Part shown: positions 50,901-61,410 of the stretch, in pieces
Position numbering within the stretch: position 1 is the stretch's first letter
Layout of the letters: the number at the start of each line of letters is the position of its first letter
Source of the DNA: Cyanoderma ruficeps
Lineage: Eukaryota; Chordata; Aves; Passeriformes; Timaliidae
DNA length: 64,000 nt
NCBI GenBank assembly: GCA_008694505.1
Contig: VZDJ01000223.1
Location: 6,051,679-6,115,678, forward strand
Reading direction: 5' to 3'
Program-made: the position numbers and the translations under genes
The notes under the pieces: generated by a model
Databases searched by the model: none
What the model was told of the DNA's origin: nothing
What the model saw: the letters and a program-made list of their open reading frames with translations, nothing else

Positions 50901-53900
50901 TGCTATGCTCAAAAGTAGAAAATTCTTTGAAAATGGAATGTTTAAGGAAAGGATTTTTTCTCATTTCTCACATCCTCTCTGTCACCATGAAAGAAATAAC
51001 GTCCAACTAAGATAAAGGGTGTCAAATCCAAACTTGATTTAAGATACATTTTTATTCATGCCACATGTAGTCACACCATAGTCAAATTAAACTAGTGGTT
51101 ATGTTGAGAAATTGGATATAATTCAAGGAAAATGAATTTTTTAAATCCAATCTTAACTATACAGAATCAGTACAATTACTTGCAAAATGTGGAAAGAAAG
51201 TAGAAGCTCATGCTTAGAGTATTTTTTAGGGCTTGTAACATTATAAAGAAATTATTGTCACATTAGTTCACAGTTGCATGACTTCGCATTTTTGGCTTAC
51301 CCAGCTGGCTCAACCTAGGTAAATATGATGTGCAGGGAAAATAATTTGAGCATCCTACGCAGCTCAGGGAGCTCTTGTGTTGATCATTATGGCTTTGGAG
51401 CAAAGTCTTAAGGTGATAAAATCATCAGCTCGTTACTGAATAGCAGTCAAATCAAAAACAGCCTCCTTCCAAAAGCAAAGTATTCAGAGCAAAATAGAGA
51501 ACATCACTGTGTATGGACGAGGATTTGTCTGAATAACACCCAGATCTGGTCTCACATTTTCAAAAGGATCTGGTGAAGGTGCAGGGAAGGGGAATGAGGC
51601 TCATCAGAGATCTGCAATGTCTTCTGTCCATTTCTTTCCAAAGAAAGACACTGTGTTCTGTGTTAGGACTTGCCAGTCTGTAAAAAATGTGACTGGAAAG
51701 GGAATAACGTGCCAAGGAGAAGCCAGAATGCATTGAGTTCTTGTTCTTGACTGTGAGTGAGTGGCATCAAGTGAGCCAAGCAGGAGCTGGAATAGATGGA
51801 AGGAGGTAGTTTGTGTGTCAGAAAACTGAGGCATAGAATTCCTTGTCACAGGGTGCTATATACTAAAAGTATATACTGATCTGAGAGAAATTTGGACAAG
51901 TTCAAGGGAGATATTTAGTAACTGTGTCTTAATATATAGAAACCTTCTCAAGAGGCTTCTAAACTGAAATTTGTTGCTAGCTAATCACTTATAAGCAAGG
52001 ATACTCTTTTCTGTTCATCTGTTTTTTGTTCACAGTTAGGGTACTGGCTGGATTGAATGGACTTCTGCTCTGTCTATGGTTCTTCTGTCCTCAGGAGAGC
52101 TGTGTTTAATGTCAATGGCTGTGTAGCCTATGTCCCTTGCTTGGGGCCCTTCAGTCCTTTGAGGTCATGGTCTGTTAGGGCAGGAATGATTCTGAGTGTT
52201 TATAAACATTTTACTTGGATGAAGCATCAAACACGAAAAAAACAATTCCTGACGAGAACTTGTCATGCTGTTCTGGTTACCCAGACTGCTGTCAAAGACC
52301 ACAGAACTCTGACCTGTGAGAATGGTGCCTTATCCCAGTTTGGGCTGACTAATTCTGGAAGAAGCTTTGCTGCCATTAACCAATGTAAATCCTTATTCCT
52401 CTTTAACTTTCACCATGTTAGTGCAGGCCCCGTGCCATAATTTTCCTGCTCGGGTGAGTTTTCCCTTCTGCTGGGGTCTGGGTGCCTGGAAGGAAGGGGC
52501 TGAAGGGCCTTTCTTCTCTGGACAGAAGGAGGTGTGGAAATCACTCTGGAAATCAGTCCATGCCCACTGTGTCATTGATGGCTGCCGTGTTTAGAGGGGT
52601 CTGCTCCCAGTGAGGCTGCACTGCCTGAGCCTCAGAACTCTCAGTAACAGTAACCCTGGCCCAGGCCAGGAATGCAAGAGGTAATGTTTGTGGTGCTGGG
52701 GTAGGAGGGGCAGCGCTGGGGGTGGGACCTGCTCCCTGCTTCTCACATGAGCTTGTGGCCTTCTAAGCTGAGAAATCTTCAGTCTGGTAAGAGGTTTGTG
52801 TGGGGCAAGGGTCTCCACTGGCTGCGAGACCGAGCGCCGCAGAGCAGGCTGCGGTGTCTGACTGTGCTGGGTGGGGCTAGGATCTGTGGGGGGGAGTTGT
52901 GAGACCTTTCCTTTTTCATTCATCTTGTGGTTCATGGAAAGGAAGCATCTTGTTCTTTAGTCAGAGCTCCCCTTCTGTTCCCTGATCTGGAAGGAGGGAG
53001 GTGAAAAGACAGATCTGCTCTGTAAAGATAGGAGGGTGATGGTTAAGGTACTTTGTAAAATAATGTGGCTTTGGTGTTGGTGAAGGAGGAGCTTTTGCTC
53101 TAAAGTGACCTGGCAGTACGCATCACCCCTGTAATGAGAAAGCTTGTTCTGGAATAAGGATGTGAATGAGGTGGATGAGGTGCTGTGGAGTATGCAGTTC
53201 TTCCAGACCTCATAGGAAAAAGAGAGCTTGGGTAAAGTAAAAGTACAACTAACTGCTCAAGTTTTTTGAGTTTTTTGATGTATCTTTGTTGGGTCTGGAG
53301 GATGTGTGAAAGGTTTGGGAGGAGGTTTGTCTTTAGTGGTAATACATCTCTTTAAGGGTTCAGGTTCTACCATGCAGCTGCCAAAATTTGCTACTTTTGC
53401 CCCAAATGCTGCGTGTCTGTCATGTTAGCTGTGGTCTCTTGGGATGCTTGGCACCTGATGTGTTCCCCTTGCAGAGATGCCTGCACATAACCTGACTCTT
53501 GGTTTTTCCAAAGCAGGTACTACCATAGTGTATCTAGCCATTCTGGATTTTTTTTCAACATTTAATTTTCATGCTATCCCAGGTCTTAAGTTAGCAATAG
53601 GCGATTCTCCACTCTACAGACTATGTTGGTGTTGTTGGTAAGGAAAAATGGATGGTGTCTGAGGCAGTAATGTGACCATATTTGAGTATTCAGATATTTA
53701 TAAATTACTGAAATTTGTGCTGAAGCCAATAAAAGAAGTGACTGCAGATGGTGGAGTACCATATTACCAATTCTTCTGCTCTTTCCACCCTCTCCCTTCA
53801 TTCAGGCTGACAGGTTTGGCACCACATTCATTACATTTGATCATTTACAATGAAGAGAGAACCTTTACGCTGCAGGAAAAAAGACAATTGTGGTTGACTT

Positions 53901-56900
53901 GTTTGCCAAGATACTTGGACTGAAAGAACTGTCTGAAGTGAATTCTCCCAAAATCTGTGTGTATTTACAGTATAGTGAACACACAGATTGGCAGCAACGT
54001 GGAGTTTTTGGAACCCATAAAGACTTCAAGGCATTGCTTTGAATTTTGTTGTTGCTGTTTTTGCTGGCGGCCTTCTCCTCATGTCCCTTGAAGTGTTTTA
54101 TAATGTTCTGCTCTCCAGAGCTGATCAACCACAGGCTTCCCTGTTGTAGCACTTGGCTCTGGGTTCCTTATAGCTCCAGTGGCTTGTTTGTGTTTTTTCT
54201 AGACTGTCTGAGCTTTTCAGAGTTGCTTCTTAGCTTCTTTCTCCTCCCAGAAATAGGCAGTTTTGTAGTGGGTTTCTGGGGTGGGTTAGTGGAAAAAAAA
54301 TCATTGATTGCTGTGTTAATATTAGGAAAGATTTAGCAGAAAGTAGGAGTACCAGTCACTGGAAAAGTCGAGGCAGCAGAGAGGGCAGGAGGCCATCCTC
54401 TGTCTACAGAGGAGCTAAAGGAATCCACAGGCTTCCACATAAATATTTAGGTCTTCTAGTCAGGTCTTAGAGTGCACTGAGTGTTTCCTCTGTTGCATAC
54501 CATGAGGCAGAAATCCAGATGAGCTGTTTGTTCCTTTCTTTGCCTTTGGTTCTCTTTCCATATCCTATTTGTTAATGCCAGTTTGGGCATGCTTGTTCAG
54601 TGAACCTGACTACATCTCAGGCAGTACGAAGCCTTCTCTTTTGGCAAGAGTCTGAATGCAATTTCAGAAAAAATTACTTCATCAGAGTCAGTCCATCAGA
54701 GGCATTTCCTGTGGGAGGCCTTGTGGTTATTGCACTCACTAGCAAAGAAAATTGCAATTAATACTGAAATTCATCCAGCACAGAGGATGGCATTCACCTA
54801 AAAGTCTTAGTCTTCTCCATCCAGGATTTTATTGTCTGACTGCATTTGGTAGCAATCTCACCTTCTCTGTGTGGTGGGGTCTGTTACTTATGCTCACAGA
54901 AGCTGTCCATGCTTCCCTCATGATGCTGGCTTTGAGGACAGCTGGGTGCTTTGGTCCTAATGACAGGCTCCTTGCACAACTGAATTTGGAGTGGAAATCC
55001 TGCCCAAGATGTTCACTGCTACTGTCAGTTTTGAAGGCCAGACCTTTTGGGTCTCAGCTATCAAGGTCTCAAGTGAATGCTCTTTATACTTGGATTCCGT
55101 CATAAGTATCTCAAAAGAGTGTTTTCAAATCTTATCTTTGCCTTATGAATTCTAAAGGTCCCCTGCCCTAGCTGATCATACCTCCTCCATGTTGGCCACA
55201 AAATATCCATCTCCTCTGGCAGTTGAACTCCACATTGGGCAGCTTTGTTCTCAGGTTATAAACATGAACCGCTTGATCTGCCTCTTTCACCATGACTGTG
55301 GTGTTTATTTCTGTTTCAGCAATGCTGTGCAGTCTTGCTGAAGAAACTTTTGATCCGCTGGCCTTCCAGTTGAATTTTCCAAGAGCTAGTTTATGTGTTT
55401 GGGGTGTGTGTACTGTGCAGTATTTCATGTTGGTAGCTTGGGTTTCTCCCTCCATGCGCGTGTTCCTTTGAAGTGCTTATTTTCTTATTCATCTTCCTAA
55501 CATGAGTCTAACAGCAGACCTGTGGCACTCTGATCTTCTGAGATTGTGTAACGGAAAGAATGCTGCTCCTTTTGGCAGCTGCAAGTTCCCTTCAACAGCA
55601 GCCTCTGCCTGGTCTGACAGCATTGCTCTGTCAAGGAAGAGAACAACTTCCCGGGAATAATGTACATCATCTGCAATGTTCTGTTCTAAGATTTTTTTGC
55701 GTATGTGTGTCTGAGAAAGAGGAAGTGTTGAGTTTGGGGAGGGTTCTGCCTGAAATATTTTCTGTGTCCTAGAGAATAAGTTGCTAAAACATGCAGAAAA
55801 ACAAAGCAGAAATGTCTCTCTGCTGTATCACAGCTGGATTCACAAGGGACTGTTGTTCTAAAGTGGATATTTTTATCATGGAATGTGAGATGCAGCAGCC
55901 CCAGTGGTGCCACTCCACAGCCAGGATGCCATGCTGTCACAAACCACGCTCACCACCACAGTGTCCAAGTAACTGTTCGCTATCTCTCTGAGTAAAACCG
56001 GAGTTACTCAGCTGCATAGTTTCAGACTAAATGTGGCTTTATGAGTAACAGGCTGGTCTTCAGATCTCTGAAATAGAAAGTGTTCATTTAAACTTCTGCA
56101 ACTGTAACTAAGCAAATGGAAGAAGCTGTGTTACATCTTTTTAAAATCTGAGGAGCTGGTTATTTAGAATGATACTTACTAAATGAGGAGGATAATGGGC
56201 AGGACATTGACTTCCTTTTTTCCTTGCCTCAGTGACTTTCTAATCCCTTCAGAAGAAAGCTGTCCTGTGATTATGATATTGGATGGGGCTCTGGAGACTT
56301 GCATGCTTAGTTCTCATTGCTGTTGCTGCCATCCTGTGTGACCTTGAGTAAGTCTTCTCTTTAGGTCTCAGTTTTTCGTCTGTATAAAAAAGAAAAGCCC
56401 TAAAAAACTGAAACAAAAAAAGGAAACCCACAAAAATAAAAACCACCCACAAACTCAAAGTATTTTTATTTACATCACATCTATATAATTGCACAATGGG
56501 ACACCATTTTCAGCTGGATTTCTAGGTATTGGTGCAGTGAATCTGACTGTATGTTGTAAATATGCCTTTCACAGTGTGATTTTAACATTATGGTTCAGTA
56601 GATTAATAGCATCTATTTCCACAGTCAGAATGGCAGGTTTTTTGACTGGAAATCAAAGCAGCAAGGAAGAGAAGTGCTGGGTGTTGGAGTGTAGTAACTG
56701 GCTGTTGGCTCAGTCCTATTGTGGTAATTCTCTGCATATAAGTGAGTGGAGCTTTTTGAATTACTTGTTTCGAACATTTTTTGATTCTTTTGGTCAATCT
56801 GGCAGGCTCAGTGTGATTCAAAGAGTTCTCAAAATCTGTTCTGATTCACAGATGTTCTTGCAAGAGCCCTACGCAGTGAACTGCGGAGTTGTTCTTCTAG

Positions 56901-59900
56901 AAACATTGTGAGATGCATTAGAACAACTGCAACCATTAGAATAGCTGACTTGAGGATACAGTTTTCAGGTGATGGTCTGCCCAGTGTTTGATCATTACAT
57001 TCTTAGGTATGTTAGAGAATGCTAAAGCCTTTGACTGTGGGCTCGTATGTTTTCATGGGCATATGAATCTACTAAAACCTCCTCATCTGTATGCTCAGAC
57101 AGTCCTTGGACAGTGGGATCATTCTACTGGCCTGCTTTTATTTTTAATGTGAATTTGCTGCTGATTTAAATATTTTCAGACTATAAAAAACTCTGGGACA
57201 GCATTAGGTCCTGCCAGTGACTGGCTGGAGAATTCCTAGGTGATGTGTAGCTGGCTGCCTTCTGTGCTGCACCATCAGGGAGTGCTGGGATTGGGGTGGT
57301 ACTTGACAATTCCTCTAGACCAAGGGTTCTGTGCATGAGCCAATAGTCAGTTTGAATTGAAGAAAAATAACTTAATAGATGGAGGTTTAGGAAGAGGGGA
57401 CTCCCATGTTGGCTGACCTCTAGGAAAGGGTAGGGATGCAGGGAAAGGAGCCATGGGAAGGACGTTGCATTCCGTGTACTTGAGAGCTGCTGTCTAGCTC
57501 CTTTAAGTTTCTTTCAATTAAGATTTTGAACTGAAACATTTGGACTGAAGTTTTGCCAGCAGTGGGAAATGGTTGTGGACGTGGATCCTGAAACTGTGAA
57601 CTGTGGTTATTTGACGACCTGGGAATAAATAGGGTAGAGGTTTATATTGGGGCACAGTCTGTCTATGTGTTTGTTGGTTGAGTGAGTCTGTCTAGCTCTT
57701 GGTCTGTTTCTCACTCTCTTTCTCTCTTTGTGCCTCACACAGGCCCTGCCATGAATTTTCTCTGACCCCTTGGGGCCATTCCCACATGAGGCTTTGATGT
57801 GTGTGCCCAGAGCTTGATTGACAAGGAAGTTTCAGTGGCAACAGCAGGGAAACGAAGAGAAAAGGGCAGGGCTTTGAACTAAAGGGCTTTGAGTTCCGAG
57901 TTTCTGTGCTTACTTATCTCCTTCAGAATGTTAATTATTTACCAAGATAATTGGTCAGGAGGCAAAAAAAAGAGAGGGGAGGTTATTAAAAAATTCCAAC
58001 AGTAACACACTACAAAAACCTCATTTTCCAACTTGCAGCTGGCATGAAAAGGATGTTGTGTGTAAAAGGGCCTGAGTGTATGTGTGTTGGGGGGGACCTT
58101 TTTAAGGCACCCATTTCCTAAATAGACGAATGCTGTAGAAACATCAAAGCTCTTGTGAAAGTTTTTTCTGGGGTTTCTAAACCATGTCTGGTACTTTGTA
58201 ATTAAAAAAGTTTATGGTGAGCTGTCTTTGTGACTAGAGCACAACCAGGCAACCTTAGGCCCTGTTGATTGAGGAAAGAAATGTTGAAAGACCTAATAAA
58301 TAATGCTTTTGCTAAAGTGTCAGTTCAAGGATGTGAATTGGCCTGTATGCTTTAGCAGGAGCTGAGTCTTGGAGTGGAGTGATAAATGTCTCCTGTTTCA
58401 GCGTAGCGTGATGTTGACTGTGCTGCATGACACAGTCTCCTATGGCCTCTGGATTAATGTCAAAAAAATGCGTAATACCATATGCTCATCTGAAGCTTGT
58501 AGGCAGGAAGAGAGGTGAAGCTATTTCATTTTTCCTTCAGTTAATACAATTTTATTAGTCTCCATATTAGGCAGCAGTCCACAGCCTCCTCTGTGAAGAT
58601 CAGGGTTCTGTTGAGTTCTGGTAATTGCTGTGCTGGATTGGGTCCAAGGACCATCATTCCAGTATCCAGCTTGGGCTGATGGTGGCAACAGAGGCTCAAG
58701 AAAACTTCAGAGCAGTCAGTCTGCCCTGCGCAGTTCCCAAGTAGGTATGAGTGATACCATGTGGGGCAGCGACTCGCTTTTATCTGGTTATTTATTTATT
58801 TATTGGATCAGTGGGACAGGTTTAGTGTTACTGTTTTGCCAAGGAAAATGTAGACCATAAATTAACATTTGCTGTACAGTTTCTGGCTGTTGCAGTACTT
58901 GCCTCTTTTACACCGTGATGATTTGGTTTCTTTACCTGTACCTGTCTCTTAGTACAAGGCTTCCTAAAAGCTTAACAGAATTTTTTCAGCTAGTTATTCT
59001 TTATGTGGTATTACACTGGCATATAATGCAGGTAATAAATATGATGGTTATTTTTTCAGAATCCTTTCTGGTACAGCTGGTTATGCCATATCATACCCTT
59101 TTAAAAATCTAAGCCTGAGCTTGCAGTAGTGTCTGTTTTTAGCATGAAACTTAATAACTTTGACTCTCTTGCTCTGCGTTTCCCTTGAGAACACTTGGAT
59201 GCACCACCGCATGTGGTGGTGTAGTGCTTTGTAATGTATCCCTGAGTTTTTTGAAGATGTGGTCTGACACTGTAGATGCAGAGCAACCGCCCTAGGTAGG
59301 TCCCTCTTTATACCTACAGGTGCATTTGTGATTCCTTAGTTGAACAGGGAGTGTGTGAGTCCAGTTTCACAATTTCTCTGGTGCCCAGAAAAGGACCAAA
59401 AGATAGTGAAGGGACCTGCATCTGACATGTGGGGACAGGGAGAGAGCCTGGAAAAAAGAAGCTCTGTGGGGGTCTTGTCAATGTGTGTAGTAAAAGAAAT
59501 GGAAAACAGCAAGCGATATGGTCCAGAGTTCTTAGCAGTGCCCTGTAAAAGGACAAGGGGAAATGAACACAAATTACAGGAACTTCCATTGAAATAAAAG
59601 GAAAAAAGAAATAACCACCAAACCCACTGGATAGAAAAAAAAGTTTGAATATGGCAATTATTCTGATAAGTACAAACTAGGAATTCAGGTTGGATTTATA
59701 AAAGGACATACTTAATCCTGGAAAGGTGGTGAAACTAGATAAATTTCAACTATAGACAGGGTGTAAATGTAATAAAATGATTTCAAATAGATTTTGGAAG
59801 GGCATAGGTGGATTTCTCTTCTCTTAGTATCTTGCAGTGAGCACTTGCTTTAGAGATCTCATCACCTGTTAGGAAGAGCCGATCATAGAATTTTCCTTCA

Positions 59901-61410
59901 TGTTTTACTCTTGAGTGGGCTGTGCTGCGCACAAGTTTAAGTTTTTCTGAATTACAGATGGTTAGTGACCTTGACTTGAACTCCATGAATTTGTCTGTAG
60001 CTGTCTAACCTGCCTCTAATGTTCATAGTGAACTGTGAAAGTATCCACAGGCAGTGATACCTTCTTTTCCCCTTTTGTTGCAGGCTAAACTTTTTCCAAC
60101 TGCTGTCATTCATTTTGGATCAGAGGAGTGCAGGGGTGAGTGCATTTCCTCTTTCCTTAAGCTGACTGTATAGTTCCTGTAGTAGACTCAGTATTGCATC
60201 CTTACTGTCAGAGTTCTTCTGTCAAAAGAAACTGCAGTCCTTGAGAATGCTGGTGAATGTCCCCATTATGACTGGCTAAAGTTCTTCAGATCTGGTTTGG
60301 TCAGTTGGCTTGAGCACAGATGTAGACATTGTACCTCTTTTATGGGATTTGATAGGCTGGGGAGTAGGCATTGTCCGCCATGGGATTAAGAATGATAGGA
60401 GAATGACTCCATGAAAGAAAGATCTTGTTGTTCAAAATGTTAACTAGACAGATGTCTATGAAAGGCTTTTGCAGAGCTCCTGTGGTAGTGGACTGGCTGG
60501 AGACGGTAGAACAGATCTGAATCTTTGGCTCTTTGGCATCTCTGGTTTACGCTTAGAATTCCTGTTTCTCCCAGAGACCAGAGTATGCTCTGGCTTCACA
60601 GGAAAGTTCCTGAGATGCAGTGAGCACTGAAAGATATCAAGGTCTTGAGGTTTGAATGATGAAATAGAGCACCTTGTCCTGTGTCATTTGGGGGAAGGTG
60701 ATGTAGGTTTACTGTAGTATATAGCAGGTATTTTTTGAGTAGAGAGCTATGTAATACTGTGGTGATTGATGTATCTATGTTACCAAATAAGTGATTTGGT
60801 TTCATTTCTACAGCTTGTTACCTGAAATCAGACCTGCTGAGCTCTGCAGTTTCTCCTTCTGCAGCTGATTTATTAGTAGCCAGGTATGTTGGGGTTGAAC
60901 AGAGTTGCAAATGCCTTAGTATTTCAGGAATGGGAAGCATGAAATAAGCCACCTTACTACAAAGAAAATTGAAGATACTAGGACTTCCTTCTTTCCAGAA
61001 AACAGTCATACTGTCATACTTGACTTCATAGCTTTGTGAGTCCTTTGCAAAGTAGGATTTCAGTGACTTAAGTAAATACTAGTGCTTCTATTGTGGAAAA
61101 AGAAGAGCTTTTTCAATCTAACTTTAAAAGTTTAAAGATGGTGGTGGTACAGGGGGCTATTATGAAAAATGAAGTGTGATTCTACTTGCTTATTTCCTTT
61201 TTCCAATGTTTGTTCAGATCATTAGTTTCTTCTGCTTCATCAACTTTAGCATCAGTGGCTCCATCCCTATCTGAACCAGACGTGGGAAGTGACCAAAAGA
61301 CTGTTGAGCAGCCAGAAGCAGCCAGCACTCAGGGAGCTCCACAAGTATTTAGAAAGGCCCCTGGGAAAATACCCAAATGGCTGAAGCTTCCAGGTATCAA
61401 TAAATCATAG
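29831..61410 (+). CDS. ASPSCR1: ASPSCR1/TUG UBX-domain protein, complete, 15 coding exons
   Basis: TUG tethers GLUT4 storage vesicles in mammals, and it also binds and disassembles the VCP/p97 hexamer. The fifteen exons are 29831-29929, 30013-30068, 30760-30871, 34547-34647, 39370-39427, 40232-40305, 41069-41486, 45699-45838, 47180-47261, 48079-48145, 48933-48995, 49286-49338, 60084-60135, 60814-60883 and 61218-61410. They join in frame to 1638 nt (545 residues; human 553). Domains in order are a ubiquitin-like fold (about 10-80), a second ubiquitin-like region (about 90-170), and a variable linker with APFVPF and SSPGGPSKPKKSK. The helical LPDEFFEVTVDDVRKRLAQL segment (about 330-349), the UBX domain (about 378-456) and the conserved tail GKIPKWLKLPG follow. 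Intron 8 is GC-AG. The diglycine at the mammalian cleavage site is changed. Human ASPSCR1 is the fusion partner in ASPSCR1-TFE3 sarcoma. Confidence 0.96.
30013..30068 (+). CDS. ASPSCR1: ASPSCR1 coding exon 2
   Basis: It encodes VLEEVCRKQGGSPGEYGL. The acceptor is TTCCGCAG and the donor is TCAA/GTGAGT, with a split Lys codon. Confidence 0.93.
30760..30871 (+). CDS. ASPSCR1: ASPSCR1 coding exon 3
   Basis: It encodes FQRNVLDLSLQWRFARLPNN and AKLEMVPVS, ending the first ubiquitin-like domain. The acceptor is CTTCAG and the donor is ACG/GTATGT. Confidence 0.94.
34547..34647 (+). CDS. ASPSCR1: ASPSCR1 coding exon 4
   Basis: It encodes VRIALQLDDGSRLQDTF and QTLWELLNHFAKI of the second ubiquitin-like region. 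The acceptor is TTATAG and the donor is TCAG/GTGAGC. Confidence 0.94.
39370..39427 (+). CDS. ASPSCR1: ASPSCR1 coding exon 5
   Basis: It encodes ELMEQHGELSPVCIYMRDE. The acceptor is CTTGCAG and the donor is TGAG/GTAAGA. Confidence 0.93.
40232..40305 (+). CDS. ASPSCR1: ASPSCR1 coding exon 6
   Basis: It encodes ISGKDALEKTTLKSLGLIEG then NAII. Residues 161-163 (Glu-Gly-Asn) line up with the Gly-Gly-Ser where mammalian TUG is cut. The donor ATCAG/GTTGGG is weak, because positions +3 to +5 depart from the usual RAG. Confidence 0.92.
41069..41486 (+). CDS. ASPSCR1: ASPSCR1 coding exon 7
   Basis: This is the largest coding exon, residues 167-306. It is a poorly conserved acidic and Ser-rich linker with two conserved islands, PAPFVPFFGDGEHLG and FSSPGGPSKPKKSK. 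The acceptor is CTTTAAG and the donor is ACAG/GTAAGG. Confidence 0.93.
45699..45838 (+). CDS. ASPSCR1: ASPSCR1 coding exon 8
   Basis: It encodes residues 307-352, including LPDEFFEVTVDDVRKRLAQL, the helix that wraps p97 in the human complex. The acceptor is TTCCGTAG. The donor is GAGAG/GCAAGT, a noncanonical GC donor. Confidence 0.93.
45839..47179 (+). other. ASPSCR1: ASPSCR1 intron 8, GC-AG type
   Basis: The intron begins GCAAGT after GAGAG and ends TCTGTAG. A short CA microsatellite lies near 46036-46052. No other feature is seen. Confidence 0.85.
47180..47261 (+). CDS. ASPSCR1: ASPSCR1 coding exon 9
   Basis: It encodes KRLEEAPLMTKSLKESQLKE and KLERYPK. The acceptor is GTCTGTAG and the donor is AAAG/GTAGTA. 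Confidence 0.93.
47262..48932 (+). other. ASPSCR1: ASPSCR1 introns 9 and 10
   Basis: Introns 47262-48078 and 48146-48932 carry no feature beyond an A-run near 47976-47988. Confidence 0.7.
48079..48145 (+). CDS. ASPSCR1: ASPSCR1 coding exon 10
   Basis: It encodes VVLRVHFPDRHVLQGFFHP, the first strands of the UBX domain. The acceptor is CTTTAG and the donor is ACTG/GTAAGA. Confidence 0.94.
48933..48995 (+). CDS. ASPSCR1: ASPSCR1 coding exon 11
   Basis: It encodes GILRDFVRSHLADAELPFYL of the UBX domain. The acceptor is TTCCACAG and the donor is TTGT/GTGAGT. Confidence 0.93.
49286..49338 (+). CDS. ASPSCR1: ASPSCR1 coding exon 12
   Basis: It encodes VAPPRIILNDESLTLFE with the UBX turn that contacts p97 (APP here, TPP in human). 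The acceptor is CTTCAG and the donor is TGAG/GTAAGG. Confidence 0.93.
49339..60083 (+). other. ASPSCR1: ASPSCR1 intron 12, 10.7 kb
   Basis: This is the longest intron in the window. I find no nested gene, RNA gene or recognisable transposon. A TTTATTTATTTATT microsatellite lies near 58788-58803. Open frames are short and unremarkable. Confidence 0.65.
60084..60135 (+). CDS. ASPSCR1: ASPSCR1 coding exon 13
   Basis: It encodes AKLFPTAVIHFGSEECR, the last strand of the UBX domain. The acceptor is GTTGCAG. The donor is GGG/GTGAGT at 60136, the one that keeps frame with exon 14. Confidence 0.92.
60136..61217 (+). other. ASPSCR1: ASPSCR1 introns 13 and 14
   Basis: Introns 60136-60813 and 60884-61217 flank the 70-nt exon 14. 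Nothing else is seen. Confidence 0.75.
60814..60883 (+). CDS. ASPSCR1: ASPSCR1 coding exon 14
   Basis: It encodes ACYLKSDLLSSAVSPSAADL then LVA. The acceptor is TCTACAG and the donor is CCAG/GTATGT. Confidence 0.93.
61218..61410 (+). CDS. ASPSCR1: ASPSCR1 coding exon 15 (terminal)
   Basis: It encodes a Ser/Ala-rich stretch and the conserved C terminus RKAPGKIPKWLKLPGINKS, with stop TAG at 61408-61410. The acceptor is TGTTCAG. Confidence 0.94.
61399..61404 (+). terminator. ASPSCR1: AATAAA overlapping last ASPSCR1 codons
   Basis: The Asn-Lys codons before the stop spell AATAAA. If used as the poly(A) signal, the mRNA would end within about 10-25 nt of the stop codon. Alternatives lie downstream: ATTAAA at 61986-61991 and AATAAA at 63802-63807. 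Confidence 0.3.

Noticed and set aside
49339..60083. Nested gene in ASPSCR1 intron 12
   Set aside because: All open frames are under about 140 codons and none shows a known domain or a consistent exon pattern.
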